Source of the DNA: an uncultured Granulosicoccus sp.
GTDB taxonomy: Bacteria; Pseudomonadota; Gammaproteobacteria; Granulosicoccales; Granulosicoccaceae
Assembly: GCA_947499955.1 (NCBI GenBank)
Contig: CANMQI010000001.1
Location: forward strand, 1 to 64,000
DNA length: 64,000 bases
Reading direction: 5' to 3'
The stretch's first letter is position 1; each line of letters starts with the position of its first letter. A model generated the notes under the pieces. It saw only the letters and a list, made by a program, of their open reading frames with translations, did not search any database and was not told where the DNA came from. Position numbers and translations under genes: made by a program. Positions 27,313-36,742 of this stretch are shown piece after piece.

Positions 27313-28161
27313 TTGAAGCAGGCCCGCCAGTTGCTGGCAGAGGCTGCCAGTACAGAGCACGACAGGGAATCAGCCGAGCTTGAATCCCGATTGCTGGCGA
27401 GCCATGTCACCGGTCGTTCTCGCGCATCCCTGTTCGCCTTTCCGGAAGCCGAACTGACGGCAGAACAGTCGGACACCCTGCAACAGCTGTTGCAGCGGCG
27501 CTGCCAGGGCGAGCCGCTGGCCTATATCACCGGCCAGCGTGAATTCTGGTCTCTGCCGCTGAGCCTGGCTGCCGGCGCACTGATTCCGCGACCGGACACG
27601 GAGCTGCTGGTGGATCTGGCTCTGCAGCATTTGCCTGGACTGCCTCCCGGAGACATCTTCGAGCCAGGCACCGGCTCCGGCGCCATCGCGCTGGCACTGG
27701 CCCAGGAAATAACGGATCGTCCGATAGTGGCCATCGAACGTCACAGTGCAGCGTTACAGGTGGCCCATGACAATATCCGGCAATTCGGACAAGGGCGGGT
27801 GCAACTGATTCAGGCCAACTGGCTCGACTGCATCGCTACGGAATCAGCGGCCATGATTGTCAGCAATCCGCCCTATCTTGCCAGCGACGATCCCCATTTG
27901 CCGACTCTGCAATACGAGCCGCACACCGCGCTGGTCAGCGGGACCAGTGGGCTGGAAGATATCGAGCTGATCATCGAGGCGAGCTGTCGGGTTGGCAAGC
28001 CCGGTTGTCTACTGCTGCTGGAACATGGCAATGAGCAAGGTAGTTCTGTCAGATCCCTTCTGGAGAACTACAATTTCGAGCAGATCCAGACCTGTCGGGA
28101 TCTGTCCGGCCACGAACGTGTCAGTCTGGGTTATCGGGAAGGATTATCCGGTGATGACTAG
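27313..28161 (+). CDS. prmC: Release-factor glutamine N5-methyltransferase
   Basis: A 282-residue SAM-dependent methyltransferase that modifies the GGQ glutamine of release factors. The start is a TTG at 27313, 18 bp after the prfA stop. The N-terminal helical substrate-binding domain is followed by LIPRPDTELLVDLAL, the SAM loop FEPGTGSGAIALAL and the catalytic NPPY motif beginning at N185 (VSNPPYLASDDPHL). Its position behind prfA is conserved. Confidence 0.95.
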   Translation: MKQARQLLAEAASTEHDRESAELESRLLASHVTGRSRASLFAFPEAELTAEQSDTLQQLLQRRCQGEPLAYITGQREFWSLPLSLAAGALIPRPDTELLVDLALQHLPGLPPGDIFEPGTGSGAIALALAQEITDRPIVAIERHSAALQVAHDNIRQFGQGRVQLIQANWLDCIATESAAMIVSNPPYLASDDPHLPTLQYEPHTALVSGTSGLEDIELIIEASCRVGKPGCLLLLEHGNEQGSSVRSLLENYNFEQIQTCRDLSGHERVSLGYREGLSGDD

Positions 28162-28275
28162 CGCACGGACCCTGGCTTCCTGCTGATGGGTCGATCGGGA
28201 CACAAGGTAATACGCAGCGACTTTGTCAGCCGTGCTGACAAGGCCTACACACGACGGCGTACTGGAGTAGAGATC

Positions 28276-29805
28276 GTGAGCATTGAAGTACCCGAATTCA
28301 ATGAAGCCTATGCGGCCATTGACCTGGGTTCCAACAGTTTCCACATGATTGTGGCGGAAGCTGAAGGGAATTCGATCCGCAAGATCGATAGTCTGCGCAT
28401 GCCGGTCAGGCTCGGCGCCGGACTGGACAAGGACATACGGCTGATTCCCGAGACCGAAGCGGCGGCACTGGACGCCCTGGCCAAATTTGCCGAGCGTCTG
28501 CGCGAGGTCCCGCTCAAACACATACGCATCGTCGGGACCAACACCCTGCGCCGCGCCCGATGCAAGGACAACTTCATGCGCGAGGCCAGACGATTGCTGG
28601 GCAAGCCCATCGAGATCATTGCCGGTCGGGAGGAAGCCCGACTGATCTACTCGGCGGTGGCGCATACCTTTGCCGACAACAACCGGCGACGGCTGGTCAT
28701 CGATATTGGTGGCGGCAGCACCGAACTGATCATTGGCCAGGGGCTCAATCCGGACTTGATGGAAAGCATCAATATCGGTTGTGTCAGCTACTCCACGCGT
28801 TTTCTCAATGGCAATGGCAGTGGCAGCGCAAAGCTGAGCAACAGCAGCCTGAAGCGGGCCATGGTGGAAGCCGAGCTGGAACTGCAACCCCTGATCGTCG
28901 CCTATCGTGACTGCGGATGGGACGAAGTCATCGGTTGCTCGGGAACCATCAAGGCCGCCTCCCGCATGCTGGCGGAACTGGGCATCAGCGATGGCACGAT
29001 CACACTGGACGGCTTGCGCAAGCTGATGCGCCTGGCCGTCAAGGCGGGCAGCGTGGAGGCCATGAACCTGAAAAGCATCAGTCAGAGCCGCATGCAGGTG
29101 GTCGCCGGTGGTCTGGCCGTGCTGTGCGCCATCATGCGAACGCTGGATATCGATTCCATGCGCTCCAGTCAGGTCGCTCTTCGAGAAGGCCTGATCTTCG
29201 ACATGCTGGGGCGCGCCGAGCATGTCGACATCCAGAGCCAGACACTGGCCAATCTCACCAGTCGCTACTCCATCGACATTCGACAGGCTACGCGCGTCGA
29301 AACGACGGCCACCATGCTGTTCGGTCATGTTGCCGAGCCCTGGCAGCTGGACCCTGAAACCGACCTTGAACTGCTCGTCTGGGCCGCACGCCTGCACGAA
29401 CTGGGGATGGGCGTTGCCCACACCCAGTACCACAAGCATGGCGCCTATATACTGGAAAACTCGGACTTGCTTGGCTTCACACTGGCTGAACAGAAAGCAC
29501 TGGCGCTACTGGTGCGGTATCACCGTCGCAAGATCGAAAACGAAGCCTTCGACAGCCTGCCCGAAGAGGAACGTCAACGCCTGCGGCGCCTGCTGGGTAT
29601 CCTGCGGCTGGCAGCACTGTTGCACCGCGGCCGTCATGACGAACCGCTGGATGACATCAATCTGCGCATCAAGAATGGGCAGATCACGGTCATTGCACCT
29701 CAGGCCTGGCTGGATGAACACCCACTCACCAGCGCGGAGCTGGCGACGGAGGCCGAGCGGCTGACGCATGTCAGCATCAAGCTCAAGGCAGAGAAATCTG
29801 CCTGA
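28276..29805 (+). CDS. ppx: Exopolyphosphatase / Ppx-GppA phosphatase
   Basis: The preferred start is the GTG at 28276 with GGAG 8 nt upstream; an upstream frame from 28186 adds 30 residues without family similarity. The 509-residue protein has the ASKHA fold: AAIDLGSNSFHMIVAE, VGTNTLRRARC, AGREEARLIY and the second phosphate loop VIDIGGGSTELIIG. A C-terminal HD-like domain follows (AARLHELGMGVAHTQYHKHGAYIL). It degrades polyphosphate or pppGpp and converges on ppk1, which makes polyphosphate. The two opposing activities lie tail to tail. Confidence 0.94.
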   Translation: MSIEVPEFNEAYAAIDLGSNSFHMIVAEAEGNSIRKIDSLRMPVRLGAGLDKDIRLIPETEAAALDALAKFAERLREVPLKHIRIVGTNTLRRARCKDNFMREARRLLGKPIEIIAGREEARLIYSAVAHTFADNNRRRLVIDIGGGSTELIIGQGLNPDLMESINIGCVSYSTRFLNGNGSGSAKLSNSSLKRAMVEAELELQPLIVAYRDCGWDEVIGCSGTIKAASRMLAELGISDGTITLDGLRKLMRLAVKAGSVEAMNLKSISQSRMQVVAGGLAVLCAIMRTLDIDSMRSSQVALREGLIFDMLGRAEHVDIQSQTLANLTSRYSIDIRQATRVETTATMLFGHVAEPWQLDPETDLELLVWAARLHELGMGVAHTQYHKHGAYILENSDLLGFTLAEQKALALLVRYHRRKIENEAFDSLPEEERQRLRRLLGILRLAALLHRGRHDEPLDDINLRIKNGQITVIAPQAWLDEHPLTSAELATEAERLTHVSIKLKAEKSA

Positions 29806-29833
29806 GCCTGAACTGGGCAGCGAGACAGCCAGC

Positions 29834-29876
29834 GAGCCAGAACCAGTGCTGGTTCTGGTTCTGACACCAGCACTGG
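29834..29876. terminator. Nested alternative hairpins between convergent ppx and ppk1
   Basis: A stem of up to 13 bp (29834-29846 with 29849-29861, one G-U pair) folds around a 2-nt loop. A second, mutually exclusive 10-bp stem pairs CCAGTGCTGG (29843-29852) with CCAGCACTGG (29867-29876). There is no U-run on either side. It is probably a bidirectional terminator or transcript barrier. Confidence 0.5.
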
Positions 29877-29912
29877 CACCAAAGCTAGAACCGGAGCCTG
29901 CCTGAGGCCCGT

Positions 29913-32066
29913 CTAGTGATCCATGTGATTGCCGCCGTAGCGATCAATCAGAAACTGCTGCGCACTGAAGGCTTCGGGTTCGTCAATCTCATCCGTCTTG
30001 CTGTCCGCAGGCACCAGACGCCGGTAGTTGCCATCAGGCTCCTGCTGCCAGGCATAGAGATTGTCCTTCAGATACACATCCAGACACTCCGTCTTGACAC
30101 GTTCCAGCGCCTCGCCTTCCAGTGGCACGGCAATCTCGACACGGTTGAAGAAATTTCGCGGCATCCAGTCGGCGCTGCTCATGTACAACTGCTCGGCGCC
30201 TTCATTCAGGAACCAGTAGATACGCGAATGCTCCAGAAAACGCCCCAGCACCGATACCACACGGATGTTATCCGACAAGCCCGGCACGCCGGCCTTGAGC
30301 ATGCAGATACCGCGAACAACCAGCTCGACGGTAACCCCGGCCTGCGAGGCTTCATACAGCGCATTGATGATTCCGGGGTCGACCAGTGAGTTCATGCGGG
30401 CGATGACATGGCCTCGCCCGCCCTTGTTGGCCACTTCGGTCTCATGGGCAATGCGGCCGACGAAATAGGAGTGCAGATTGAACGGCGCTTCAATCAACTG
30501 ATTCAGGTACAGAGTCTGACCCAGTCCGGTCAGCTGAGTGAAGACCCTGTGCACATCTTCGGTGATGGCAGGATCATTGGTCAGCATGCTGATATCGGTG
30601 TAGGCACGCGCCGTAGTGGCATGGTAGTTACCCGTGCCCACGTGTACATACTTCACCAGCTTCTTCTTCTCACGCCGTACAACCAGCAGCATCTTGGCGT
30701 GGGTCTTGAACCCGACCACACCGTACACCACTTGTATTCCGGCTTCCTGCAACTGGGTCGCCAGCTCGATATTGGCTGCCTCGTCAAAACGGGCTCGCAG
30801 CTCGATGACCACGGTGACATCCTTGCCCCGGCGGGAGGCTTCCATCAAGGAGCTGACAAAGGCTGACTCGTGACCGGTGCGATACAGAGTCTGCTTGATG
30901 GCCAGTACATCCGGGTCGGTGGCGGCCTGACGCACCAGGTCGATGACTGGCACATAGGACTCATAGGGATGATGAAATATGACGGGTGAACGCAGTGCGA
31001 TGTTGTCGAAGATGCTGCTGCGAGTCTCATAGGCCGGTGCCATGTGCGGACTGAACGAGGGGTACTTCAGGTCCGGTCGGTCGATCTGGTCAGGGATACC
31101 GAACAGACGGTTCAGATTCACGGGGCCATCGACCCGGTAGACATCTTCCTGCTCCAGCTGGAACTGGCGTTGCAGATAGCGGATGATGCGATTGGGGCAA
31201 TTGGCTGCCACCTCCAGGCGCACGGCCTGTCCGAAGTTGCGCTGTACCAGCTCACTCTCCAGGGCACGTCGCAGATTGTTGACCTCCTCTTCGGAGACAT
31301 ACAGGTCACTGTTGCGCGTCACCTTGAACTGGTAGACACCCACCGGGTTCATGCCATGGAACAAGGAGCCAATCTGTGAATGCACGATGGACGACAGGAA
31401 TACGAAGCCATCACGCACACCACAGATTTCAGCCGGCACACGTACCACGCGCGGCAACGATCGCGGGGCACGTACCAGCGCAAAACCAGAGTCCCGACCA
31501 AAGGCATCCACGCCTCTGAGATCGATGATGAAGTTCAGGCTCTTGTTGGTCAGTCGCGGAAACGGATGCGCCGGATCCAATCCCAACGGGCTCAACACAG
31601 GCGCGATCTCGTTGTTGAAGAATTCCTTGACCCAGGCGCTGACCTCCGGCGTCCAGCCGAGCCGATTGAAGAAACGAATTTCCTGGGAGGCCAGTTCCGG
31701 AATGAGGACATCGTTGAGCAACTGATACTGTCGCTCCACCAGCGCATGCGCCGCATGATTGATGCAGGCCATTTCCTGCAACGGCGAAAGCCCGTCGATA
31801 CCGGCACCTTCGATGCCCCCCAGTATCTTCTGCTTCAGGCCGGCAACCCGGATTTCGAAGAATTCGTCCAGATTGCTGCTGGAGATACACAGGAAACGCA
31901 GGCGCTCCAGCAGAGGAACCTTGGTATCCGAGGCAAGTTCGAGAACCCGCTCATCGAACTTCAGAAAACTCAGTTCACGGTTGGCCAGAGGCAAGGAGCG
32001 ATAGCTGCTTCGAGACCACTGCTCCGGTAGCACCGTAGCAGGCTGGTCGTTATTGTCACTCTCCAC
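29913..32066 (-). CDS. ppk1: Polyphosphate kinase 1
   Basis: A 717-residue PPK1 that makes long-chain polyphosphate from ATP. The GTG at 32066 has GGGAGAG upstream. The N-terminal domain begins LANRELSFLKFDERVLELA. The phosphohistidine region VGFKTHAKMLLVVRRE and the second catalytic histidine segment YVHVGTGNYHATTARAYTDISMLT are intact, as are the C-terminal ARMNSLVDPGIINALYEAS and SRIYWFLNEGAEQLYMSSADWMPRN segments (the last two carry the C-terminal active-site residues). It converges on ppx. Confidence 0.96.
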   Translation of the reverse strand: MESDNNDQPATVLPEQWSRSSYRSLPLANRELSFLKFDERVLELASDTKVPLLERLRFLCISSSNLDEFFEIRVAGLKQKILGGIEGAGIDGLSPLQEMACINHAAHALVERQYQLLNDVLIPELASQEIRFFNRLGWTPEVSAWVKEFFNNEIAPVLSPLGLDPAHPFPRLTNKSLNFIIDLRGVDAFGRDSGFALVRAPRSLPRVVRVPAEICGVRDGFVFLSSIVHSQIGSLFHGMNPVGVYQFKVTRNSDLYVSEEEVNNLRRALESELVQRNFGQAVRLEVAANCPNRIIRYLQRQFQLEQEDVYRVDGPVNLNRLFGIPDQIDRPDLKYPSFSPHMAPAYETRSSIFDNIALRSPVIFHHPYESYVPVIDLVRQAATDPDVLAIKQTLYRTGHESAFVSSLMEASRRGKDVTVVIELRARFDEAANIELATQLQEAGIQVVYGVVGFKTHAKMLLVVRREKKKLVKYVHVGTGNYHATTARAYTDISMLTNDPAITEDVHRVFTQLTGLGQTLYLNQLIEAPFNLHSYFVGRIAHETEVANKGGRGHVIARMNSLVDPGIINALYEASQAGVTVELVVRGICMLKAGVPGLSDNIRVVSVLGRFLEHSRIYWFLNEGAEQLYMSSADWMPRNFFNRVEIAVPLEGEALERVKTECLDVYLKDNLYAWQQEPDGNYRRLVPADSKTDEIDEPEAFSAQQFLIDRYGGNHMDH

Positions 32067-32113
32067 TTTCTCTCCCTGGAATTGTCATTGATGTCAGTTG
32101 CCGAACTGCCCTG

Positions 32114-32692
32114 TCATGCGAGATACACCCTGGCAGCATCAAGCAGATCAGGATAGAACGATTCGAAGGGTTCCTGCAATTGGTATCGCAGGATTTCCAG
32201 CTCAGCCTCACCCATGGCCAGCGGTGCAAACCGCGGTGATCGCCGCGACAATCTGGACAGGGTCAGCTCGATGGAAGACAGCTCTATATTGTTTTCCAGT
32301 ATGCGCTCTCTCTGTAACACCTGGGAGAAACGCTGCAGTTTTTCAGGCAGGTGAGCATGATTATCGGCCAGTGCGGCGTGCACGATATCGGCGTGGCCTG
32401 CGAGGCTGTGTTCGCTGTATCGGGACCACTGGCGGGCCAGAAAATGATCGAACAGGACATCGATCACGATGCCGGAAAAACGATAGGAGATACTATCGAT
32501 GTCTGACCGGGCGTGCAACAGTGCCGGGTGGGTGTCGGTGATACGATCCAGATGGCGATGCAGTCGAATGCCGGTCTCCACACGACCCGGAAAACGAGAC
32601 AACTCACTACCGCGCACGAAGTCACCGCAGATCTGACCGGCAATCAGTTCTGCTTCATCAAATCCCATCAGGCTGTGAGCAAGGAAGTTCAT
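32114..32692 (-). CDS. acpH: Acyl carrier protein phosphodiesterase AcpH
   Basis: AcpH removes 4'-phosphopantetheine from holo-ACP. The ATG at 32692 gives 192 residues, almost exactly the E. coli length; a GTG two codons earlier is also possible. Conserved segments are MNFLAHSLMG, GQICGDFVRGSELSRFPGRV, GIRLHRHLDRITDTHPAL, and VIDVLFDHFLARQWSRYS, which together form the HD-like metal site. It is divergent from moeB by only 29 bp, and its stop is 47 bp after the ppk1 start. Confidence 0.9.
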   Translation of the reverse strand: MNFLAHSLMGFDEAELIAGQICGDFVRGSELSRFPGRVETGIRLHRHLDRITDTHPALLHARSDIDSISYRFSGIVIDVLFDHFLARQWSRYSEHSLAGHADIVHAALADNHAHLPEKLQRFSQVLQRERILENNIELSSIELTLSRLSRRSPRFAPLAMGEAELEILRYQLQEPFESFYPDLLDAARVYLA

Positions 32693-32721
32693 TATCACTA
32701 ATGTACTGTATTCTTGGCATC

Positions 32722-33477
32722 ATGGACCTGACACCCGATAATCGTTACAGCCGTCATACCAGTCTTCCGCAAATCGGTGAGGCAGGCCAGGCTCGCATCC
32801 GCGCCAGTCATGTACTCATTGTCGGACTCGGCGGACTGGGTTCCCCTGCAGCCCTGTACCTGGCTGCGGCCGGCGTCGGACGCCTGAGCCTTGCCGACTT
32901 CGATACCGTCGAGGTGTCCAATCTGCAGCGGCAGGTTGCCCACACAACTGAACGCGTCGGGCAATTGAAAACCACCTCTGCGCGCCAGGCCTGCCTGGAT
33001 ATCAACCCTGATTGCCAGATCGAGACACTCGATTACGCCCTGGACGAAGAGGATCTGGATTCACTGGTAGCTCACTGCACGGTCGTCCTTGACTGTACCG
33101 ACAACTTCCCGACTCGCTTTGCGCTGAATGCAGCCTGCGTCAGAGCCAGGGTGCCACTGGTCAGTGGAGCGGCAATTCGCTTCGACGGACAGATCAGCGT
33201 CTACGATTCACGACAGAGCGATTCACCCTGCTATCGCTGCCTCTACAGCGATACCGACAACCCGGTCGACAGCTGCGCCCAGGCCGGCATCCTGGGGCCC
33301 GTGGTTGGCATGGTGGGTTGTGTCGAGGCCATCGAAGCCCTCAAACTGATCAGCGGAATCGGCAACAGCCTGGCTGGCAGACTCATTCTGTTCGATGGCC
33401 TTGCCATGGAATGGAACGAGATCCGCCTGCGCAAGAATCCGCAATGCCCGGTGTGCGGCACTGACACAACGGACTGA
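32722..33477 (+). CDS. moeB: Molybdopterin-synthase adenylyltransferase MoeB
   Basis: A 251-residue E1-like enzyme that adenylates the MoaD C-terminus in molybdopterin synthesis; it could also act in thiamine (ThiF-like) sulfur transfer. The ATG at 32722 gives the family N-terminus (NRYSRHTSLPQIGEAGQ). The nucleotide loop is VGLGGLGSPAALYLAAAGVG. Zinc ligands are CYRC and CPVC, and the catalytic-Cys region is SCAQAGILGPVVGMVG. The cofactor would serve NasA, among others. Confidence 0.92.
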   Translation: MDLTPDNRYSRHTSLPQIGEAGQARIRASHVLIVGLGGLGSPAALYLAAAGVGRLSLADFDTVEVSNLQRQVAHTTERVGQLKTTSARQACLDINPDCQIETLDYALDEEDLDSLVAHCTVVLDCTDNFPTRFALNAACVRARVPLVSGAAIRFDGQISVYDSRQSDSPCYRCLYSDTDNPVDSCAQAGILGPVVGMVGCVEAIEALKLISGIGNSLAGRLILFDGLAMEWNEIRLRKNPQCPVCGTDTTD

Positions 33478-33516
33478 GCTCGCATGCCTGACCCGCTACC
33501 GGGCCAAGCGTGCGCG

Positions 33517-33533
33517 GCGGCCAATCTGGCCGC
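33517..33533. terminator. Hairpin between convergent moeB and the GH16 gene
   Basis: GCGGCCA and TGGCCGC form a perfect 7-bp GC-rich stem with a 3-nt loop between two convergent stop codons. There is no U-tract, so it is a plausible but unproven bidirectional terminator. Confidence 0.4.
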
Positions 33534-33580
33534 GCCTGTTCGTCAGTTCTGCCAGGCTCCCGCCGTCACCTTGCCCTGCA

Positions 33581-35563
33581 TCAACGACCGAAGTACGCAG
33601 TGCCCTTGAACGCCTCTCGCTGGTAGACGCGAATGTAGTCCGCCTCCAGCTGAATCGGAAAAATCGTCTCGTCGCTGATATCCGGCGTCGGCGCCCAGCC
33701 ACTGCCTGCAACCAGATAGTTCACGATATTCATCGGCTGGCGTGATACCTGTGGGCCAAACAGTCGTTTGACTTCGATGCCATCGATATACCAGATTACC
33801 AGTTGTGGCTCCCACAACACGCCGAAGGTGTGCCACTCGTTGTCATCCGCGTAGGTGCCACCACCGGGCTTGGCGTAGGACATGGTGGGTGCCGAGCGCG
33901 TGATGCCGGTATTGGGATCACCGAAATGGTAGGTCTGGAAGGCATCCGGATCCCCATAGGGATTTTCACCCAGGTATTCGATGATATCGATTTCAGGTGC
34001 GTGGTAATTCACACCCGTTCCGGCATAGCGGTGATACAGATAGAAACTGGACAGAGCCCCCGGCGTACCACTGAGCTTGAAACGGCCCTCGGTATAACCG
34101 TAGATGAACTGGAAGCTATCGTGTGAGGACAAGGCACCGGACAGAAACTGACAGGGGGCCGGGTCGTCCGGATCACCTTCGTCACAGATGGCCGGCAGCT
34201 TTTCCTCCAGCTCTTCAGGAACCGGAATGGCGTTGATGACCACTGATTCCCCGGTAAAGGTGAACGGGTCGTAGCCAAAATCCGGGTAAGCCTGCACATC
34301 GACCAGATACTGCTGTTCCCGATTGACGATCCGACTGTCGCCCCAGACCAGGCGGGTCTGCCACTTGTCGGCGTCGAGTGTTTCCCCATTGAACTCATCG
34401 GAGAAGACCAGATCGAATTCGTCCAGCCAGTAAGGCACAGCCGACAGATCATGGTTCTGCACGAAGCGGTCATTGGCTCCCTTGTACAGATCGTCGTACA
34501 AGGGCACAGGCGCGTTGCGATTCTTCAGATAGGTAATGCTCAGCGGTTCAGAGGCTACCGATTCCTGCCCTTCGTCATCGGTTGCCGTGATTTCATAGGT
34601 ATAGGTCTCACCCGGTACCGGCGTGTTCACGCCACAACGATGCAGACGATCATCGAAGCGTGTGTAATTGCAGTCGATGAACGAGGTGGTCAACCAGTAC
34701 TTGTCGATCTCGTTCTGTGAACCGGAGGCAGGGTCGCTCTGGTCGCCACGAATCTCGTATTGCACACCATCGCTGCGATAGAGCGTGTACTGCACCACCT
34801 CGCCATCATCATTGGCCGGGGCCCAATTGATTTCCGCCCAGTTGTTGGACACCAGATCGAGCCGCAGATGTTTGGGTTGCGTTGGAGGACCACCGGCGAC
34901 CGCCGGTTCATCATCGGTCTCCAGAAACGAGCCGAACGGGTCCTTGGGGTTGGGCAAGGGCAGTGGCAAGGCATAGGGGTCGGCCAGCTCGGGCACTTGT
35001 GGTGGTGGCAATTCACCACCGCCCTGCTCACCGCCGCCGTTGCCTTCGCCAGACCCTTCACCGGAACCCACGACAATATTCTCGAAGCGCTCACCCGTGG
35101 TGTGGTTGACGACAAGGTACTTGCCGGCTGCCACGCTGCAGGAGCGCCCGCCCTGACACAGGGACTCGAAGGTCTCGGCATCCTGCACCTGATACCAGCC
35201 GTCGTCCGGCCAGCTGATGAGCTGTCCTTCTACCGTGACGCCATCGACACTGGCGGCCGTGACCGCAATATTCTCGAAGCGCTGACCCGTGGAATGATTG
35301 ATGACAATGTATTCGCCGGGGACAACCTCGCAGGCACTGCCGCCCTGACACAGGGACTCGAAGCTCGTCGCATTCTGGACCTGATACCAGCCATCATCGG
35401 GCCAGGAAATGGTCATGCCACTAACCGTCGGGGCCGCTATTGCACTATTGCCGAGACTCATGAGGGCCAGACAGAGCAGCGATCTGCCACCACCAACCGA
35501 ATGCCGAAGGCTACGCCGCTGCGCTACCGTGAAAGTAATACCTACAGCATCCTGATTTTTCAT
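33581..35563 (-). CDS. Secreted GH16 beta-glucanase with fibronectin III and WPDDGW tandem repeats
   Basis: A 660-residue secreted enzyme with signal peptide (LLCLALMSLGNSAIA, cleavage near residue 43). Two direct repeats of about 68 residues follow, each with ISWPDDGWYQVQ, FESLCQGG, a second Cys and a VNHTTGERFENI-type end; the pair of Cys in each could form a disulfide. Then come a Gly/Pro-rich linker, a fibronectin type III domain (about residues 230-345) and the GH16 domain (about 385-650). The GH16 catalytic motif is EIDIIEYLGE, with both acidic residues present. It should cleave laminarin-type beta-1,3 or mixed-linkage glucans. It is transcribed alone behind the 10-bp tandem repeat. Confidence 0.9.
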   Translation of the reverse strand: MKNQDAVGITFTVAQRRSLRHSVGGGRSLLCLALMSLGNSAIAAPTVSGMTISWPDDGWYQVQNATSFESLCQGGSACEVVPGEYIVINHSTGQRFENIAVTAASVDGVTVEGQLISWPDDGWYQVQDAETFESLCQGGRSCSVAAGKYLVVNHTTGERFENIVVGSGEGSGEGNGGGEQGGGELPPPQVPELADPYALPLPLPNPKDPFGSFLETDDEPAVAGGPPTQPKHLRLDLVSNNWAEINWAPANDDGEVVQYTLYRSDGVQYEIRGDQSDPASGSQNEIDKYWLTTSFIDCNYTRFDDRLHRCGVNTPVPGETYTYEITATDDEGQESVASEPLSITYLKNRNAPVPLYDDLYKGANDRFVQNHDLSAVPYWLDEFDLVFSDEFNGETLDADKWQTRLVWGDSRIVNREQQYLVDVQAYPDFGYDPFTFTGESVVINAIPVPEELEEKLPAICDEGDPDDPAPCQFLSGALSSHDSFQFIYGYTEGRFKLSGTPGALSSFYLYHRYAGTGVNYHAPEIDIIEYLGENPYGDPDAFQTYHFGDPNTGITRSAPTMSYAKPGGGTYADDNEWHTFGVLWEPQLVIWYIDGIEVKRLFGPQVSRQPMNIVNYLVAGSGWAPTPDISDETIFPIQLEADYIRVYQREAFKGTAYFGR

Positions 35564-35709
35564 GCTTCAGTCCCGGTCACATGGATACAACTGGAACCAT
35601 GAAGTATACCGAGTCCACAGAGGCGATCATTCCCGCCCCTGCGCTGCAGGCAGGTACTTTTACCCTGTCTGCCCTCTGGTTCACAAAGTGTTGCAATTGA
35701 CAGGCTCAT

Positions 35710-35797
35710 GACAGATCAAGACGGGCCAGGACAGATCAGAACAAATCAGGACAAACCAGACGGAACAGGACAGATCAAGACAAACCAGGACAGTCAG
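35710..35797. repeat. Degenerate 10-bp tandem repeat (GACARAYCAG), about nine units
   Basis: Nine head-to-tail units, seven of 10 bp and two of 9 bp, run between the hslO stop (35825) and the GH16 start (35563). The period equals one turn of DNA, so each unit presents the same face. It could be a protein-binding array or intrinsically bent DNA controlling the GH16 gene, or a simple repeat. The unit does not match any named repeat I know. Confidence 0.7.
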
Positions 35798-35824
35798 GGC
35801 AGTCCATGACGGGCTGCTTCGGCA

Positions 35825-36736
35825 TCAGTGGCGAGTGATGTCGCCATCCTCTTCATCGGCCACTGCGCTGACGACGGCTGTTGGCACTCCCTTGAACAAG
35901 GCGGCAACATCAACCTTGTCGTAGTTGTACACGCTGTCACAGAATTCGCAGCTGATCTCCACCTTGCCCTGCTCTTCCAGAATGCTGGTGACTTCCGCCT
36001 TGCCCAGCCCTGCCAGCATGCCGTCGGTTCTCTCCCGCGAACAACTGCAATGAAAACGCACGGGCGCAGGCTCGAAGACTCGCACCTGCTCTTCATGAAA
36101 CAGTCGATGCAGCAGTGTCTGGCTGCTTTCGGTGCACAGCTCTTCATCACTCAGGGTATCGCACAAGGCCGTCGCCCGGTTCCAGCCATCACCGTCATCG
36201 CTCAGGCTCTGTTCGCCCGGCAGTTTCTGCACCAGCACACCCGCTGCCGTATTCTCCGTCACCGCCAGATAAAGCCGTGTTTGCAGCTGTTCGCTGGTAC
36301 GAAAATACCCCTGCAACGCCTCAGCCAGTGTATCGCCCTCAAGCGGCACGATGCCCTGATAGGCTTCGGATTGACGATTGGCTTCCACAGTGATGATCAT
36401 GCGTGCTTCTGGCCCGAACATGGCCTGCAGAGAAGGCTCTTCCGGCACCTCGTTCCAGCGCGCCAGACCACGCAGACTGCCCTCATTGGTCACCTGTATC
36501 ACCAGCAGATGCACCGCCCCTTCGCCCCGCACTTGCAGTGTCAACTTGCCATCGAACTTGATGGTGCTGGCCAGCAGTGTTGCCGCCACAAAGGCTTCGC
36601 CCAGTACCTTGCGTACCTGTGGCGGATACTCGACTCGTGCCACGGCCTCGCGCCAGGTGTCGTCCAATTGCACGATATGGCCGCGCACATCACAGGTTTC
36701 GACGAGGAATTTCTGTTGGGTATCTCTATCTCTCAC
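35825..36736 (-). CDS. hslO: Redox-regulated chaperone Hsp33
   Basis: A 303-residue Hsp33. The zinc/redox switch is intact as CSC (HCSCSRER) and CEFC (SCEFCDS), at about residues 233-266. These four cysteines hold zinc when reduced and form disulfides that activate the chaperone under oxidative stress. N-terminal fold segments (EAFVAATLLASTIKFDGKLTLQVRGEGAVHLLVIQ) are typical. The start is a GTG. It follows the BASS gene by 6 bp, so it may be cotranscribed with gatCAB and BASS. Confidence 0.95.
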   Translation of the reverse strand: MRDRDTQQKFLVETCDVRGHIVQLDDTWREAVARVEYPPQVRKVLGEAFVAATLLASTIKFDGKLTLQVRGEGAVHLLVIQVTNEGSLRGLARWNEVPEEPSLQAMFGPEARMIITVEANRQSEAYQGIVPLEGDTLAEALQGYFRTSEQLQTRLYLAVTENTAAGVLVQKLPGEQSLSDDGDGWNRATALCDTLSDEELCTESSQTLLHRLFHEEQVRVFEPAPVRFHCSCSRERTDGMLAGLGKAEVTSILEEQGKVEISCEFCDSVYNYDKVDVAALFKGVPTAVVSAVADEEDGDITRH

Positions 36737-36742
36737 AAGGCA

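Noticed and set aside
28144..29439. 431-residue minus-strand frame
   Set aside because: It runs antisense to ppx and prmC; the Ppx motifs and codon pattern show the real strand.
35710..35797. CRISPR or insertion-site repeat
   Set aside because: The units are 10 bp with no spacers and no flanking transposase.
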